From Christensenella sp. UBA5893 (lineage in GTDB: Bacteria; Bacillota; Clostridia; Christensenellales; UBA1242), in assembly GCA_002431905.1 (NCBI GenBank), contig DJER01000010.1, positions 19,022 to 83,021 on the forward strand: a stretch of 64,000 nt of DNA. The letters are read 5' to 3'. Position numbers and translations under genes: made by a program. Below, piece after piece: positions 1 through 8,123 of the stretch (positions are counted from its first letter, which is position 1; each line of letters starts with the position of its first letter). The notes beneath the pieces are model-generated. The model was not told the origin of the DNA and searched no databases. It saw only the letters and a list, made by a program, of their open reading frames with translations.

Positions 1-31
1 GTCGGTGGTTCGATTCCGCCCCGCGGCACCA
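1..31 (+). tRNA. 3' end of a tRNA, cut by the window edge
   Basis: The T-arm (stem GGTGG/CCGCC around TTCGATT), seven acceptor bases CCGCGGC, discriminator A and an encoded CCA end are visible. The anticodon lies outside the window, so the isotype cannot be read. Two complete tRNAs follow, so this is the tail of a tRNA cluster. Confidence 0.85.
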
Positions 32-32
32 G

Positions 33-60
33 TGATGTTGGCGTCTTTTTACCGACATCA
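33..60. repeat. Hairpin after the partial tRNA
   Basis: TGATGTTGG (33-41) pairs with CCGACATCA (52-60) across a 10-nt loop, giving nine pairs with one G-U. An A run, not a U run, follows on the plus strand, so it is not a standard terminator. It may be a processing hairpin in the tRNA transcript. Confidence 0.4.
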
Positions 61-140
61 AAAAAACCAATTATTATTCCCCCTTGATTTATTTGGTAGT
101 TAGGTTTATTGGTTTTCCTAGGATTACTACTAAATTATAT

Positions 141-215
141 GCTAGTGTGGCTCAACGGTAGAGCAGCTGATTTGTAATCAGCAGGTTGTTGGTTCGATTC
201 CAATCACTAGCTCCA
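141..215 (+). tRNA. tRNA-Thr (anticodon UGU)
   Basis: A complete cloverleaf is visible: acceptor GCTAGTG/CACTAGC, anticodon stem GCTGA/TCAGC around loop TTTGTAA (anticodon TGT), T-loop TTCGATT, and encoded CCA at 213-215. A second tRNA-Thr with anticodon CGU lies at 22973-23048. Confidence 0.95.
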
Positions 216-242
216 GCCCATTAGGGCAATTTTATTATGTTA

Positions 243-327
243 GGGTAGGTTGCAGAGCGGTCAAATGCAACGGACTGTAAATCCGTCGGCTTCGCCTTCG
301 ATGGTTCGAATCCATCCCTGCCCACCA
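243..327 (+). tRNA. tRNA-Tyr (anticodon GUA)
   Basis: The acceptor pair is GGGTAGG/CCTGCCC. The anticodon stem ACGGA/TCCGT encloses CTGTAAA (anticodon GTA). There is a long variable arm (class II, expected for bacterial Tyr), a T-arm GATGG/CCATC and an encoded CCA. It is the last tRNA of the cluster and is followed directly by a terminator. Confidence 0.95.
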
Positions 328-338
328 ACATTAAAAGT

Positions 339-377
339 GCTGAATGCCTTTAAAATAAAGGTGTTCAGCTTTTTTTA
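339..377 (+). terminator. Rho-independent terminator of the tRNA cluster
   Basis: GCTGAATGCCTTT pairs with AAAGGTGTTCAGC over a short A/T loop and is followed by a run of T. It starts 12 nt after tRNA-Tyr. Confidence 0.85.
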
Positions 378-406
378 TTCAATTTTTAAAATACACTAAT
401 GTCAAA

Positions 407-437
407 ACTTCAAGCAATATCGCTTGAAGTTTTTTTC
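407..437 (+). terminator. Second Rho-independent terminator
   Basis: ACTTCAAGC / GCTTGAAGT with a 6-nt loop is followed by seven T. It is a tandem back-up terminator that separates the tRNA transcript from the spoIIA operon. Confidence 0.8.
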
Positions 438-517
438 ATTTTAATAGACAAAATTTGACAAACTCTCTAATTTTTCTTTGTGATAATAATGATAAACTTT
501 TTGTCAAGGAGGCAGTA

Positions 518-826
518 ATGCAAATTAAACATAGAATATATGAAAATACTCTTTATGTTGTTTTAAGTGGCGAACTTGATGAGCATTCAGCGTACAATGC
601 AAGAATTAACCTTGACGAAATTTTTGATATGCCAAAATTCAATCAAATTATTATTGATTTGTCAGAACTAGATTTTATGGATTCAACAGGAATTGGAGTC
701 CTTATTGGCAGATATAAACGTATGAAAGATAAGCATATACCAATTTTTATATGCAATCCATCAACACATGCCGAAAGGATTTTTAAGATGACTGGATTAT
801 ATGACATAATGCCAAAAATATCATAG
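518..826 (+). CDS. spoIIAA: Anti-sigma F factor antagonist SpoIIAA
   Basis: This 102-residue STAS-domain protein is the unphosphorylated partner that pulls SpoIIAB off sigma F in the forespore. The phosphorylation motif MDSTGIG places the target serine at residue 56. The reading frame is open upstream to a TTG at 455, but AAGGAGG at 506-512 sits 5 nt before the ATG at 518, and that start gives the normal family length. It is the first gene of a three-gene operon with spoIIAB and sigF; the gaps are 10 nt and 1 nt. The order is the standard Bacillota one. In Bacillus a dacF gene precedes it; here dacF lies far away at 33222-34382. Confidence 0.96.
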   Translation: MQIKHRIYENTLYVVLSGELDEHSAYNARINLDEIFDMPKFNQIIIDLSELDFMDSTGIGVLIGRYKRMKDKHIPIFICNPSTHAERIFKMTGLYDIMPKIS

Positions 827-836
827 GGGAGAATGT

Positions 837-1286
837 ATGAAATTATTAAATGAAATGGAATTAAATTTTAAAGCATTGTCGGTTAATGAGGGGTTTGCAA
901 GAAGTTGTGTCGCTGCATTTTGTGTGCAAGCAAATCCAAGCTTGGATGAAATTACTGACATAAAAACAGCAATTAGTGAGGCAGTTACAAATTGTGTTGT
1001 ACATGCTTATCCAGCAATAAAAGGTAATGTTTGTATAAAGGTAAAACTTTATGAACATAGTGTAGATATTGAAGTTATTGACAATGGAATAGGCATAGAA
1101 GATTTTGAAAAAGCAAAGGAACCTTTTTACACAACAAAACCAGATGATGAAAGAAGTGGAATGGGTTTTGCAGTTATGGAAAGTTTTATGGATAACCTTG
1201 AATTGAAATCTAATAACTCACATGGACTTATTGTAAGAATGCAAAAGTTTTTTAGAGAAAGAAATCAAGCAGTTGTGGGAGAATGA
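837..1286 (+). CDS. spoIIAB: Anti-sigma F factor and SpoIIAA kinase SpoIIAB
   Basis: This 149-residue GHKL-family ATPase sequesters sigma F and phosphorylates SpoIIAA on its serine. The nucleotide-fold boxes are visible: an N-box in SEAVTNCVVHAY, the G1 box DNGIGI and the G2 box RSGMGF. The ribosome site AGGGGAGA ends 4 nt before ATG. The stop codon at 1284-1286 lies 1 nt from the sigF GTG, which suggests translational coupling so that the sigma factor and its inhibitor are made together. Length and motifs are normal for the family. Confidence 0.96.
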   Translation: MKLLNEMELNFKALSVNEGFARSCVAAFCVQANPSLDEITDIKTAISEAVTNCVVHAYPAIKGNVCIKVKLYEHSVDIEVIDNGIGIEDFEKAKEPFYTTKPDDERSGMGFAVMESFMDNLELKSNNSHGLIVRMQKFFRERNQAVVGE

Positions 1287-1287
1287 T

Positions 1288-2013
1288 GTGCTTGACCAAA
1301 AAACAACAATAGAACTTATTACAAAAGCCAAAAAGGGCGAGGAAGAAGCAAAAACTATTTTGTTTAACGAAAATTCACCACTGATCAAAAGTTTGGTAAA
1401 AAGGTTTTTAAATAAAGGTGTTGAGTATGATGATTTGTATCAAATTGGAACAGTTGGACTTTTGAAGGCAATTAACAACTTTGACACATCATATAATGTT
1501 AAATTCTCAACATATGTTGTTCCAATGGTGATAGGCGAAATAAAACGCTTTATGCGTGACGATGGCACAATAAAAGTTTCACGTTCAATAAAATCTCTAA
1601 ACCTTAGAATTAAAAAGTTTGTTGACGAGTTTTCAAAGGAAAACTATAGGAAACCCACACCTTTTGAGATTGCAAAAAAGTTTGATATTGATGAATCTGA
1701 AGTAATTTTTGTTATGGATTCAGCCAGTATGCCAATATCAATTTATACACAGCTTGATGATGATTCAAACAATGGGCTGTTACTCATTGATAGGCTAAAT
1801 CAAGACAATTCACACGAAGATATAATTGATAATATAATGCTCAAGGAAACATTAAAATCTTTGGATAAAAGGGATAAAAAAATAATTTTGTTACGCTTTT
1901 TTAGAGATAAAACTCAAAGTGAAATCGCAAAAGTTTTGGGTGTTTCGCAAGTGCAAGTTTCAAGACTTGAAAACAAAGTTATTGAAAAGTTAAGAGAGAA
2001 ACTTTCGGGGTAA
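1288..2013 (+). CDS. sigF: Forespore RNA polymerase sigma factor F
   Basis: This sigma-70-family factor switches on early forespore genes. Region 2 is clear (DDLYQIGTVGLLKAI, then FSTYVVPMVIGEIKR), and region 4 carries the helix-turn-helix SEIAKVLGVSQVQVSRLE near the C-terminus. A longer frame opens at TTG 1273 inside spoIIAB, but GGGAGA at 1277-1282 best serves the GTG at 1288, giving 241 residues. Sigma G is a close paralogue; the position after spoIIAA-spoIIAB decides for sigma F. A terminator follows at 2016-2045. Confidence 0.95.
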   Translation: MLDQKTTIELITKAKKGEEEAKTILFNENSPLIKSLVKRFLNKGVEYDDLYQIGTVGLLKAINNFDTSYNVKFSTYVVPMVIGEIKRFMRDDGTIKVSRSIKSLNLRIKKFVDEFSKENYRKPTPFEIAKKFDIDESEVIFVMDSASMPISIYTQLDDDSNNGLLLIDRLNQDNSHEDIIDNIMLKETLKSLDKRDKKIILLRFFRDKTQSEIAKVLGVSQVQVSRLENKVIEKLREKLSG

Positions 2014-2015
2014 AA

Positions 2016-2045
2016 AAGAATTGACTATTTTGTCAATTCTTTTTC
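2016..2045. terminator. Bidirectional terminator between sigF and the lipoprotein gene
   Basis: AAGAATTGAC / GTCAATTCTT with a 6-nt loop has T runs on one side and A runs on the other, so it can end both convergent transcripts. The stop codon of the minus-strand lipoprotein gene (2025-2027) lies inside the stem. Confidence 0.75.
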
Positions 2046-3251
2046 GTTATTTAATAATTTTTCAATTTTTGGTTTGTCATCAACTTTTTTGATGTGTGAT
2101 ACATTTTTAAAACTATCGTTTTTTTCACTATCATTCTCAACGTATTTTCCATTTTCAATTTGTTCATACTGATTTGTGTATCCATATGGATAATATGGCA
2201 TGTTATAAAATTTGTCGTCATAAAACCTATCATAAAATGCATTGTCACAAGGCTTGTATGTGTCTATGTTTTTATATGAACCAAATGTATCTATGTTTGG
2301 GATGTATGGGTTATAGTTGGTATATGGCGAATACGGATATCTTGAGTAACCACCGAGTCCACCCATTTCGCCAAACATTCCGTAACTATAGAATGGGTTA
2401 GTTCCACCATAACCATACCCGTAGCGATTATTTTGATTATTGTACGGACTATTGTTATTCTGTGGGTATTGAATGTTGTATCCAGTGTATTCGTTATATT
2501 TTTGTTTTGAATTTCTGTACGTGTCAATATTTGACCAAGTTGTTTTTGTTTGTTCATTAGAATTATCAATATTAGGGTAGCATGCACTGACCAATAAATC
2601 ATAAACCTTGTCAAGATTATAGCAAATATTGTTTAAATAAAGATTTCTTGTATTTAATGAGTTAATCAATTTGTCATATTTGCTGCTTAATTTGTCTACA
2701 TTTGAAGTGTAATTTCTCTTTAAAACTACAATTTCGTTAGTATTGTTTTTTACATCATCTTTTGAATTGTTGAGTTTGTGTGCATTATTAGAAATACCAT
2801 TGCACAAATCGGTTATTGCGGAAGTACTGTCTTTTGATATTTTTGCTTGCCTTTTCTCTATATTTTCGCAAATACCCTTTAATGAAGACGATTTTGAATT
2901 TACACATGAAATCAAATATTCGCTTTTGCTATTTAAGTTAATAGATTTTTGGGCTGTATTTGAGAGTGTATATAATTTTGCAACATATTTTGAAATATTA
3001 TTTCCGCTTGTAAAAGTTGACCCATTATAGCCAGTTCCTTCGTCATTATCCACTTGTGTGTTTTCATTCATAATTTCTGGAATAACAAGTGAGTTTTCTG
3101 GCATAACATTTATCATTTTCACTATATATTGTGTTTTATTTATAGTTTCGCGAATGTTACTTATTGCGTTGTGATTTGCTGTTGTTGGACTGCAAGCTGT
3201 GGTTATGAATATAAGTGAAATTAAAAGGGCAAGTGTTAAAAACTTTTTCAT
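2025..3251 (-). CDS. Unrecognised Asn/Tyr-rich lipoprotein
   Basis: I do not recognise this 408-residue protein. It begins with a lipoprotein signal peptide: MKKF, a hydrophobic core, then the lipobox ITTAC with Cys at residue 20. Residues about 25-230 are polar and predicted mainly helical, with many Ser, Asn and Lys and a few scattered Cys. From about 230 to 370 the protein is unusually rich in Asn, Tyr, Pro and Gly (repeats such as YGYGYGG, YSPYTNYNPY), then it ends in a charged Lys/Glu tail. AAGGAGG precedes the ATG. It sits between sigF and the spoVA operon, both sporulation loci, on the opposite strand. A spore-envelope or sporulation role is only a guess from that setting. Confidence 0.8.
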   Translation of the reverse strand: MKKFLTLALLISLIFITTACSPTTANHNAISNIRETINKTQYIVKMINVMPENSLVIPEIMNENTQVDNDEGTGYNGSTFTSGNNISKYVAKLYTLSNTAQKSINLNSKSEYLISCVNSKSSSLKGICENIEKRQAKISKDSTSAITDLCNGISNNAHKLNNSKDDVKNNTNEIVVLKRNYTSNVDKLSSKYDKLINSLNTRNLYLNNICYNLDKVYDLLVSACYPNIDNSNEQTKTTWSNIDTYRNSKQKYNEYTGYNIQYPQNNNSPYNNQNNRYGYGYGGTNPFYSYGMFGEMGGLGGYSRYPYSPYTNYNPYIPNIDTFGSYKNIDTYKPCDNAFYDRFYDDKFYNMPYYPYGYTNQYEQIENGKYVENDSEKNDSFKNVSHIKKVDDKPKIEKLLNNEKELTK

Positions 3252-3344
3252 AAGACCTCCTTAATATATTTTTTGCAAAAATGATATTTTTATGTAATGA
3301 GTTTAAAATAAAAATTTTTTGTTAATAAATGTTATGAGGTATTT

Positions 3345-3791
3345 ATGAACGAAATGGAAAGAAACAAAAGGTATAACTCATATGTTGAAGCAAAGATTGC
3401 AAAAACACATGCATGGCCAAGTTTATTTAATGCATTTTGGGTTGGTGGTTTGATATGTACCTTGGGACAAGTTTTTAATGATTTAATTTTGTATATATTC
3501 CCAAATGTGTCAACTCAAAGTGCATGGGCATACACGCTTATTATCTTGATTTTCTTGGCATCATTCTTAACGGGAATTGGGGTATTTGATAAAATAGGTG
3601 CTTTTGCAGGAGCAGGTACAATCGTTCCTATAACGGGTTTTTCAAATTCCATAACAAGTCCTGCAATTGAATTTAAGAATGAAGGTATAATTTTTGGTAT
3701 GTGTGCAAAGATGTTTATCATCGCAGGCCCTGTAATTGTTTCTGGAACGGTTGCAAGTATGATTGTAGGGTTAATTTATTTGATTTTTTAG
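3345..3791 (+). CDS. spoVAC: Stage V sporulation protein AC
   Basis: This 148-residue membrane protein is part of the SpoVA channel, which moves dipicolinic acid into the forespore and releases it on germination. Four hydrophobic stretches are visible, with conserved segments TGIGVFDKIG and GAGTIVPITGFSN. GAGGT precedes the ATG. It is the first gene of a spoVAC-AD-AE cluster; the spoVAA, AB and AF genes of Bacillus are absent, as is usual in Clostridia. Forespore (sigma G) control is expected from the family, but I could not read a convincing sigma G promoter upstream. Confidence 0.95.
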   Translation: MNEMERNKRYNSYVEAKIAKTHAWPSLFNAFWVGGLICTLGQVFNDLILYIFPNVSTQSAWAYTLIILIFLASFLTGIGVFDKIGAFAGAGTIVPITGFSNSITSPAIEFKNEGIIFGMCAKMFIIAGPVIVSGTVASMIVGLIYLIF

Positions 3792-3798
3792 GTGAGAT

Positions 3799-4812
3799 AT
3801 GAAAAAAGAAGAGAAACAAACAATATTTTTTAATAATAGGCCACATATTATTGGGCATTACTCTATCGTTGGACCAAAGGAAGGGAAAGGCACTCTTGGA
3901 AAATATTTTAGTGAAGTAAGTAGTGATGATTTTTTTGGACAAAAAACCTATGAAAAAGCAGAAAGAGTAATGCTTGAAAGAGCATTGAAGGGTGCAGTTG
4001 ATAATGCCGGGATCTCATACGATGATATAAAACTTTTTCTTTCTGGTGATTTGCTGAATCAAATCATTAGTTCCAGTTATGCTGCAAGAACAATAAATAT
4101 TCCTTATGTTGGAGTTTTTGGAGCGTGCTCAACAATGGCAGAAAGTTTGGCACTTGGTTCATGCTTGGTTGATGGCGGACATTTTGAAACAGTTGCTTGT
4201 GCAACATCAAGTCATTTTTCGACAGCAGAAAGGCAGTTTAGATTTCCACTTGAGTTAGGAAATCAAAGACCACCAACGGCGCAGTGGACGGTTACTGGTT
4301 CTGGTGCTGATATAATTTCTTCAAAGGGAAATGGACCAAGAATTATCAGTGCAACTTTTGGCAAAGTTGTCGACTTTGGAATAAGTGATGTCAATAATAT
4401 GGGAGCAGCAATGGCACCTGCGGCTTGTGACACATTGCTTACACTATTTAAAGATACAAATACAAAGCCAGAAGATTACGATTTGATACTTTCTGGAGAT
4501 TTGGGAAAACTTGGAAGCGAGATATTGATTGATTTAATGGAATATCATGGTGTAAAACTTGGCTTAAACTACAAAGACTGTGGTCAAATCATATTCAAAA
4601 GAAATCAAAATGTTTTGATGGGTGGAAGTGGTTGCGGATGCAGTGCAACAGTTTTAAACTCAATTATTATGAAAAAACTCATAAGTGGAGAGTATAAAAA
4701 AGTCATATTTATGGCAACTGGTGCATTGCTTAGTACATTAAGTTGTCAGCAAGGCGATACCGTTCCAGGAATTGCCCATGCAATTGTTATAGAAGGAGAG
4801 AAAAATGAGTGA
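3799..4812 (+). CDS. spoVAD: Stage V sporulation protein AD
   Basis: This 337-residue soluble component of the SpoVA system has a thiolase/KAS-III-like fold and binds dipicolinic acid in Bacillus. Visible family features include GVFGACSTMAE near residue 110, the C-terminal glycine-rich GGSGCGCSAT and a final VIEGEKNE. It lies 7 nt after spoVAC and overlaps spoVAE by 8 nt. Length agrees with the family (about 335-340 residues). Confidence 0.96.
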   Translation: MKKEEKQTIFFNNRPHIIGHYSIVGPKEGKGTLGKYFSEVSSDDFFGQKTYEKAERVMLERALKGAVDNAGISYDDIKLFLSGDLLNQIISSSYAARTINIPYVGVFGACSTMAESLALGSCLVDGGHFETVACATSSHFSTAERQFRFPLELGNQRPPTAQWTVTGSGADIISSKGNGPRIISATFGKVVDFGISDVNNMGAAMAPAACDTLLTLFKDTNTKPEDYDLILSGDLGKLGSEILIDLMEYHGVKLGLNYKDCGQIIFKRNQNVLMGGSGCGCSATVLNSIIMKKLISGEYKKVIFMATGALLSTLSCQQGDTVPGIAHAIVIEGEKNE

Positions 4813-5176
4813 CTGGTACGTTTATTTAATTGTGTTTGGCACTGGTGGGCTTGTGTGTTTGTTAGGTCAAATTTTGGTTATAAAAACAAAAATGACAACA
4901 GCAAGAATTCTTGTTACATTTGTTATCTTGGGTGTATTTTTGCAAGCAATAGGTATTTATGAACCAATTTCACAATTTTGCAAAGCGGGTATAAATGTTC
5001 CTATTATTGGGTTTGGTGCATCACTTGCAAAGGGAGCAATAAATGCAGTGGAATCATCTGGCATACTTGGAATATTTACCGGTGGACTTTCTGCAACTGC
5101 TGGTGGAATTGCCGCATCTGTATTTTTTGCCTTTATTTTTGGTATTATTTTTAGAGCAAAAACAAAAAAACTGTAA
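4805..5176 (+). CDS. spoVAE: Stage V sporulation protein AE
   Basis: This 123-residue integral membrane protein is the second small SpoVA channel subunit. It resembles SpoVAC: four hydrophobic helices with a conserved centre GINVPIIGFGASLAKGA. It overlaps spoVAD by 8 nt, so the two are probably translationally coupled. It corresponds to the short SpoVAE (SpoVAEb) form. Confidence 0.94.
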   Translation: MSDWYVYLIVFGTGGLVCLLGQILVIKTKMTTARILVTFVILGVFLQAIGIYEPISQFCKAGINVPIIGFGASLAKGAINAVESSGILGIFTGGLSATAGGIAASVFFAFIFGIIFRAKTKKL

Positions 5177-5211
5177 TCAAGATTTTTACATTTTGTGCAT
5201 ATATAAATAAT

Positions 5212-5898
5212 ATGAAAAGGTGCACGAAATCACAAAAACTTTATATGCCTATAAAATTTAAGATAGGCATATTTTTTTGTTTTTCCCTTTTATTATTAGT
5301 TTTTGCTTTTGTATATCTTAACAAGGTTGTAAATCCGGTTATTATTGAAAGTAGTTCAGCAAAAACAAGGTCGCTTTCACAAAAAGCTGTGGAAGAGGCG
5401 ATTTATGAAACCATGAAAGGTTCATCAATATCACTCTATGACTCATTGATTATGATAAATCGGGATGCCAATGGGGACGTAAGTTATATCTCAACAAATT
5501 CCTTACAAATAAATATGCTTGCAAGAGAACTTGCAAAAGCGTCACAAACAAAGCTTGAAACACTTGGAGCAAAAGGTGTTGACATTCCTTTAGGAACATT
5601 CACTGGTATGCCAATTTTTGTTGGTCGTGGCCCAAGTATTAATATAAAAATGCTTCCAATTGGAAGCATTAACTGTAAGTTTAAATCAGAGTTTATAAAT
5701 GCAGGTATAAATCAGACAAACCACAAAATTTACCTATCTATTACATCAAGAGTGTCTGTAATTTTGCCAACTGCAAATCAAAATGTTGAAACAACAACTC
5801 AAATTATGATTGCAGAAAGTATTATAGTTGGAAAAATACCACAAACATATTTACAATCAACAAGTATGGATGATATGTTAAACCTTATTCCCGGTTAA
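5212..5898 (+). CDS. yunB: Sporulation protein YunB
   Basis: This 228-residue protein has one N-terminal membrane segment (about residues 19-40) and an extracytoplasmic domain that ends near a SMDDML-type motif, as in YunB of Bacillus, a mother-cell sporulation protein of unknown mechanism. The start is uncertain: no clear Shine-Dalgarno precedes the ATG at 5212, and an in-frame ATG lies at 5245. It follows spoVAE by 35 nt and may be co-transcribed. Its last 21 nt overlap the 3' end of the convergent pseudouridine synthase gene. Confidence 0.85.
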   Translation: MKRCTKSQKLYMPIKFKIGIFFCFSLLLLVFAFVYLNKVVNPVIIESSSAKTRSLSQKAVEEAIYETMKGSSISLYDSLIMINRDANGDVSYISTNSLQINMLARELAKASQTKLETLGAKGVDIPLGTFTGMPIFVGRGPSINIKMLPIGSINCKFKSEFINAGINQTNHKIYLSITSRVSVILPTANQNVETTTQIMIAESIIVGKIPQTYLQSTSMDDMLNLIPG

Positions 5899-6765
5899 AG
5901 CAATAATATCTTGCGGTATATTAACTTTTAGATCAATAACTTCGTTAGTTATTGGGTGAGTGAATGTCATTTCACTACAAGATAGGGCAGTGTGAGTGAT
6001 ATCTTGGCTCTTTTGCCCATATAATTCATCTCCAACAAGTGGATGAGATATGCTTGCCAAATGCACTCTTATTTGATGTGTCCTGCCATGCTTTAATGTA
6101 ATTTTTAATAGTGTTCTGTTTTCAAAAACTCTTATTGGTTCAACATAAGTTATTGCCATTTTGCCATTTCTGCTTATAACTCTTTTTTGAATGTTATAAC
6201 CATATTCGTTTTTTAGTGTATCTATATTTTTGTCTATAATCAATTTTTTGTCAATAATACCTTCACATACGGCATAGTATGTTTTTGAAATTAAATCATT
6301 TTCATTAAAATAATTGGCAATAAGTGAATTTTTGGCAACAAGAACCAATCCTGCAGTATCTTTGTCTAATCTATTTACAATTCTTAAAACAAAATTACTA
6401 TCTTTTTGTTGCATATAAGCCATTATTCCACCAGATAAATTATAAGAAAAGTGTGATTTTGTTGGCATAGTAGCAAGGCCACTGGGTTTGTTTACAACCA
6501 GAATATAATCATCTTCATACACTATATCTAGTGGTATTATGCAAGAAATGATACAAGTTTTTGGATTTGGGTTTGTATAAACACTTATTACATCACCAAC
6601 GTTTACATATTCATTCATAAAGCAACTATTACCATTCTTTTTAATATAGCCATACACTTTGCGTAAATTTTTTAAATAGTTCTCGCTATATCCAAGACTT
6701 TTTAGATACAAATATATTGTTTGTTTTCTTTGAGAAGTTTCTACTTTTATGTCTTTAAATTTCAT
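5878..6765 (-). CDS. RluA-family pseudouridine synthase
   Basis: This 295-residue enzyme converts uridine to pseudouridine in rRNA or tRNA. The catalytic signature is present as RIVNRLDKDTAGL near residue 130 (usual form HRLDRDTSG, catalytic Asp kept). The family features GRTHQIRVHL and a HPLVGDELYG segment follow. The N-terminal 75 residues look like a degenerate S4-type RNA-binding domain. The substrate site cannot be assigned; the protein could be RluD- or YjbO/YlyB-like. There is no Shine-Dalgarno before ATG, and the -10 box is only 6 nt upstream (see promoter at 6772-6800). Its 3' end overlaps yunB. Confidence 0.9.
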   Translation of the reverse strand: MKFKDIKVETSQRKQTIYLYLKSLGYSENYLKNLRKVYGYIKKNGNSCFMNEYVNVGDVISVYTNPNPKTCIISCIIPLDIVYEDDYILVVNKPSGLATMPTKSHFSYNLSGGIMAYMQQKDSNFVLRIVNRLDKDTAGLVLVAKNSLIANYFNENDLISKTYYAVCEGIIDKKLIIDKNIDTLKNEYGYNIQKRVISRNGKMAITYVEPIRVFENRTLLKITLKHGRTHQIRVHLASISHPLVGDELYGQKSQDITHTALSCSEMTFTHPITNEVIDLKVNIPQDIIALTGNKV

Positions 6766-6771
6766 ATTTAT

Positions 6772-6800
6772 ATAATAACTATTTTTGTGTTATTTGTAAA
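6772..6800 (-). promoter_or_regulatory. Promoter of the RluA-family gene
   Basis: TTTACA (6795-6800), a 17-nt spacer and TATTAT (6772-6777) are read on the minus strand. Only 6 nt separate the -10 box from the ATG, so the predicted transcript starts at or next to the start codon. Confidence 0.55.
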
Positions 6801-6805
6801 TATAA

Positions 6806-6834
6806 TTGACATTATTTGGGAGATGTGGTACATT
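6806..6834 (+). promoter_or_regulatory. Promoter of the pheS T-box transcript
   Basis: TTGACA (6806-6811), a 17-nt spacer and an extended -10 TGG-TACATT (-10 box at 6829-6834) place the start near 6841, just before the first helix of the T-box leader. It is divergent from the pseudouridine synthase promoter. Confidence 0.65.
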
Positions 6835-6840
6835 TTTAAT

Positions 6841-7078
6841 GTTTTTGAAAAACGATAATGAAAGACTAGTAACTTATTGAGTGTCAAGTAGAGATGAAAA
6901 CTCGTGGCTGAAAGGTTTTCTTTGAAGTAGATTTGTGAATTCACTTTCTAGTTGCCAACTGAAATGAAAAGAGTAGGATTGGCCGGGAATTCCCGTCATA
7001 GATGAAATGAGTGTGCTTTGCATAACTTAGGTGGTACCGTGGCATTTTGTCACCCTAAGAGTTTGCAAGGCTTTTTTT
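6841..7078 (+). ncRNA. T-box riboswitch, phenylalanine specificity
   Basis: This leader senses uncharged tRNA-Phe and lets transcription run into pheST when charging is low. The conserved T-box element reads AGGTGGTACCGTGG (7029-7042); its TGGT bulge pairs with the tRNA ACCA end. A stem I with an apparent specifier codon TTC at 6940-6942, followed by A as is usual, fits the downstream gene. The terminator hairpin is GCTTTGCA (7015-7022) with TGCAAGGC (7064-7071), enclosing CTTAGGTG/CACCCTAAG, and ends in seven T. The antiterminator competes for the 5' half of this stem. The specifier position is inferred from stem pairing. Confidence 0.92.
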
Positions 7079-7093
7079 ATTAAAGGAGTTATG

Positions 7094-8113
7094 ATGAAAG
7101 AAAAAATCAATGAGTTCTTAACAAGAGCAAAAGAAGAACTAAAAAATTGTAATGCAATCAAATCATTAAATGAACTAAGAGTAAAGTTCTTGGGCAAACA
7201 AGGAGAACTTACTTCGTTTTTGCGTGGAATGAAGGATGTTCCAGCCGAACAAAAACCTGAAGTTGGGCAATTGATTAACCATGCAAGACAAGAAGTTGAA
7301 ACTGCGATAAATGATTTGCAAACAAAATTTGAAGAACAGGAATTAGAAAACAAGTTAAATAAAGAAAAAGTTGATATAACCGAACCTTCAAAAGTTGTTG
7401 AAAAAGGCGAAATTCATCCACTAAACAAAGTGTTTGATAAATTGATTGAATGTTGTGTTGAAATGGGATTTGATGTTGTTCAAGGTCCAGAAATTGAATA
7501 TGACTATTTTAATTTTGAAGCACTTAATGTTCCCAAAGACCATCCAGCAAGAGATATGCAGGATACTTTCTTTTTGAGTGACAATATTTTGATGCGTTCT
7601 CAAACATCATCAGTACAAGCAAGAGTAATGCAAACAAGAAAGCCACCATTCAAAATTGTAAGTCCGGGAAGAACTTACAGAGCAGACAGTGATGCAACTC
7701 ATAGTCCTGTTTTCCACCAATTTGAAGGTCTTGTTATTGATGAAAACATTTCAATGATAGATTTAAAGAGTATGCTTACAAAATTACTTTCAATGCTCTT
7801 TGGAGAAAACACAAAAATTAGGTTCCGTCCATCATATTTCCCATTCACAGAACCCAGTGTTGAAGTTGATGCAACATGTCCAAACTGTGGTGGAAAGGGC
7901 TGTAACCTTTGCAAAGGTACAGGTTTTATGGAACTATTAGGTGCAGGTATGGTAAATCCAAAGGTTCTTGAAATAAATGGTATTGATAGCAAAAAGTACA
8001 CAGGTTTTGCCTTTGGTCCTGGTGTTGATAGACTTGCAATGGTTGTAAACAAAATTCCAGACCTTAGAATGATGTTTGAAAATGATACAAAGTTCTTGGA
8101 ACAATTAAAGTAG
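7094..8113 (+). CDS. pheS: Phenylalanine-tRNA ligase alpha subunit
   Basis: This 339-residue catalytic subunit of the alpha2-beta2 enzyme charges tRNA-Phe. It has an N-terminal coiled coil and a class II core with motif 2 around SPGRTYRADSDATHSPVFHQFEG and motif 3 in GFAFGPGVDRLAM near the C-terminus. AAAGGAG at 7082-7088 suits the second of two adjacent ATG codons (7094). A longer GTG frame from 7031 falls inside the T-box terminator and is not used. It is the first gene of the pheS-pheT-desulfurase-thiI operon. Confidence 0.97.
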   Translation: MKEKINEFLTRAKEELKNCNAIKSLNELRVKFLGKQGELTSFLRGMKDVPAEQKPEVGQLINHARQEVETAINDLQTKFEEQELENKLNKEKVDITEPSKVVEKGEIHPLNKVFDKLIECCVEMGFDVVQGPEIEYDYFNFEALNVPKDHPARDMQDTFFLSDNILMRSQTSSVQARVMQTRKPPFKIVSPGRTYRADSDATHSPVFHQFEGLVIDENISMIDLKSMLTKLLSMLFGENTKIRFRPSYFPFTEPSVEVDATCPNCGGKGCNLCKGTGFMELLGAGMVNPKVLEINGIDSKKYTGFAFGPGVDRLAMVVNKIPDLRMMFENDTKFLEQLK

Positions 8114-8123
8114 GAGAAAGAAT

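Noticed and set aside
455..490. Possible sigma-A or sigma-H promoter of spoIIA (TTGACA at 455-460)
   Set aside because: No -10 box is found at 16-18 nt, and no clear sigma H pattern could be read. It was left unannotated.
455..517. N-terminal extension of SpoIIAA from a TTG at 455
   Set aside because: No ribosome site serves it, while AAGGAGG sits ideally before the ATG at 518, which gives the family length.
7031..7093. A GTG start for pheS inside the leader
   Set aside because: It falls inside the T-box terminator hairpin and lacks a ribosome site; AAAGGAG serves the ATG at 7094.
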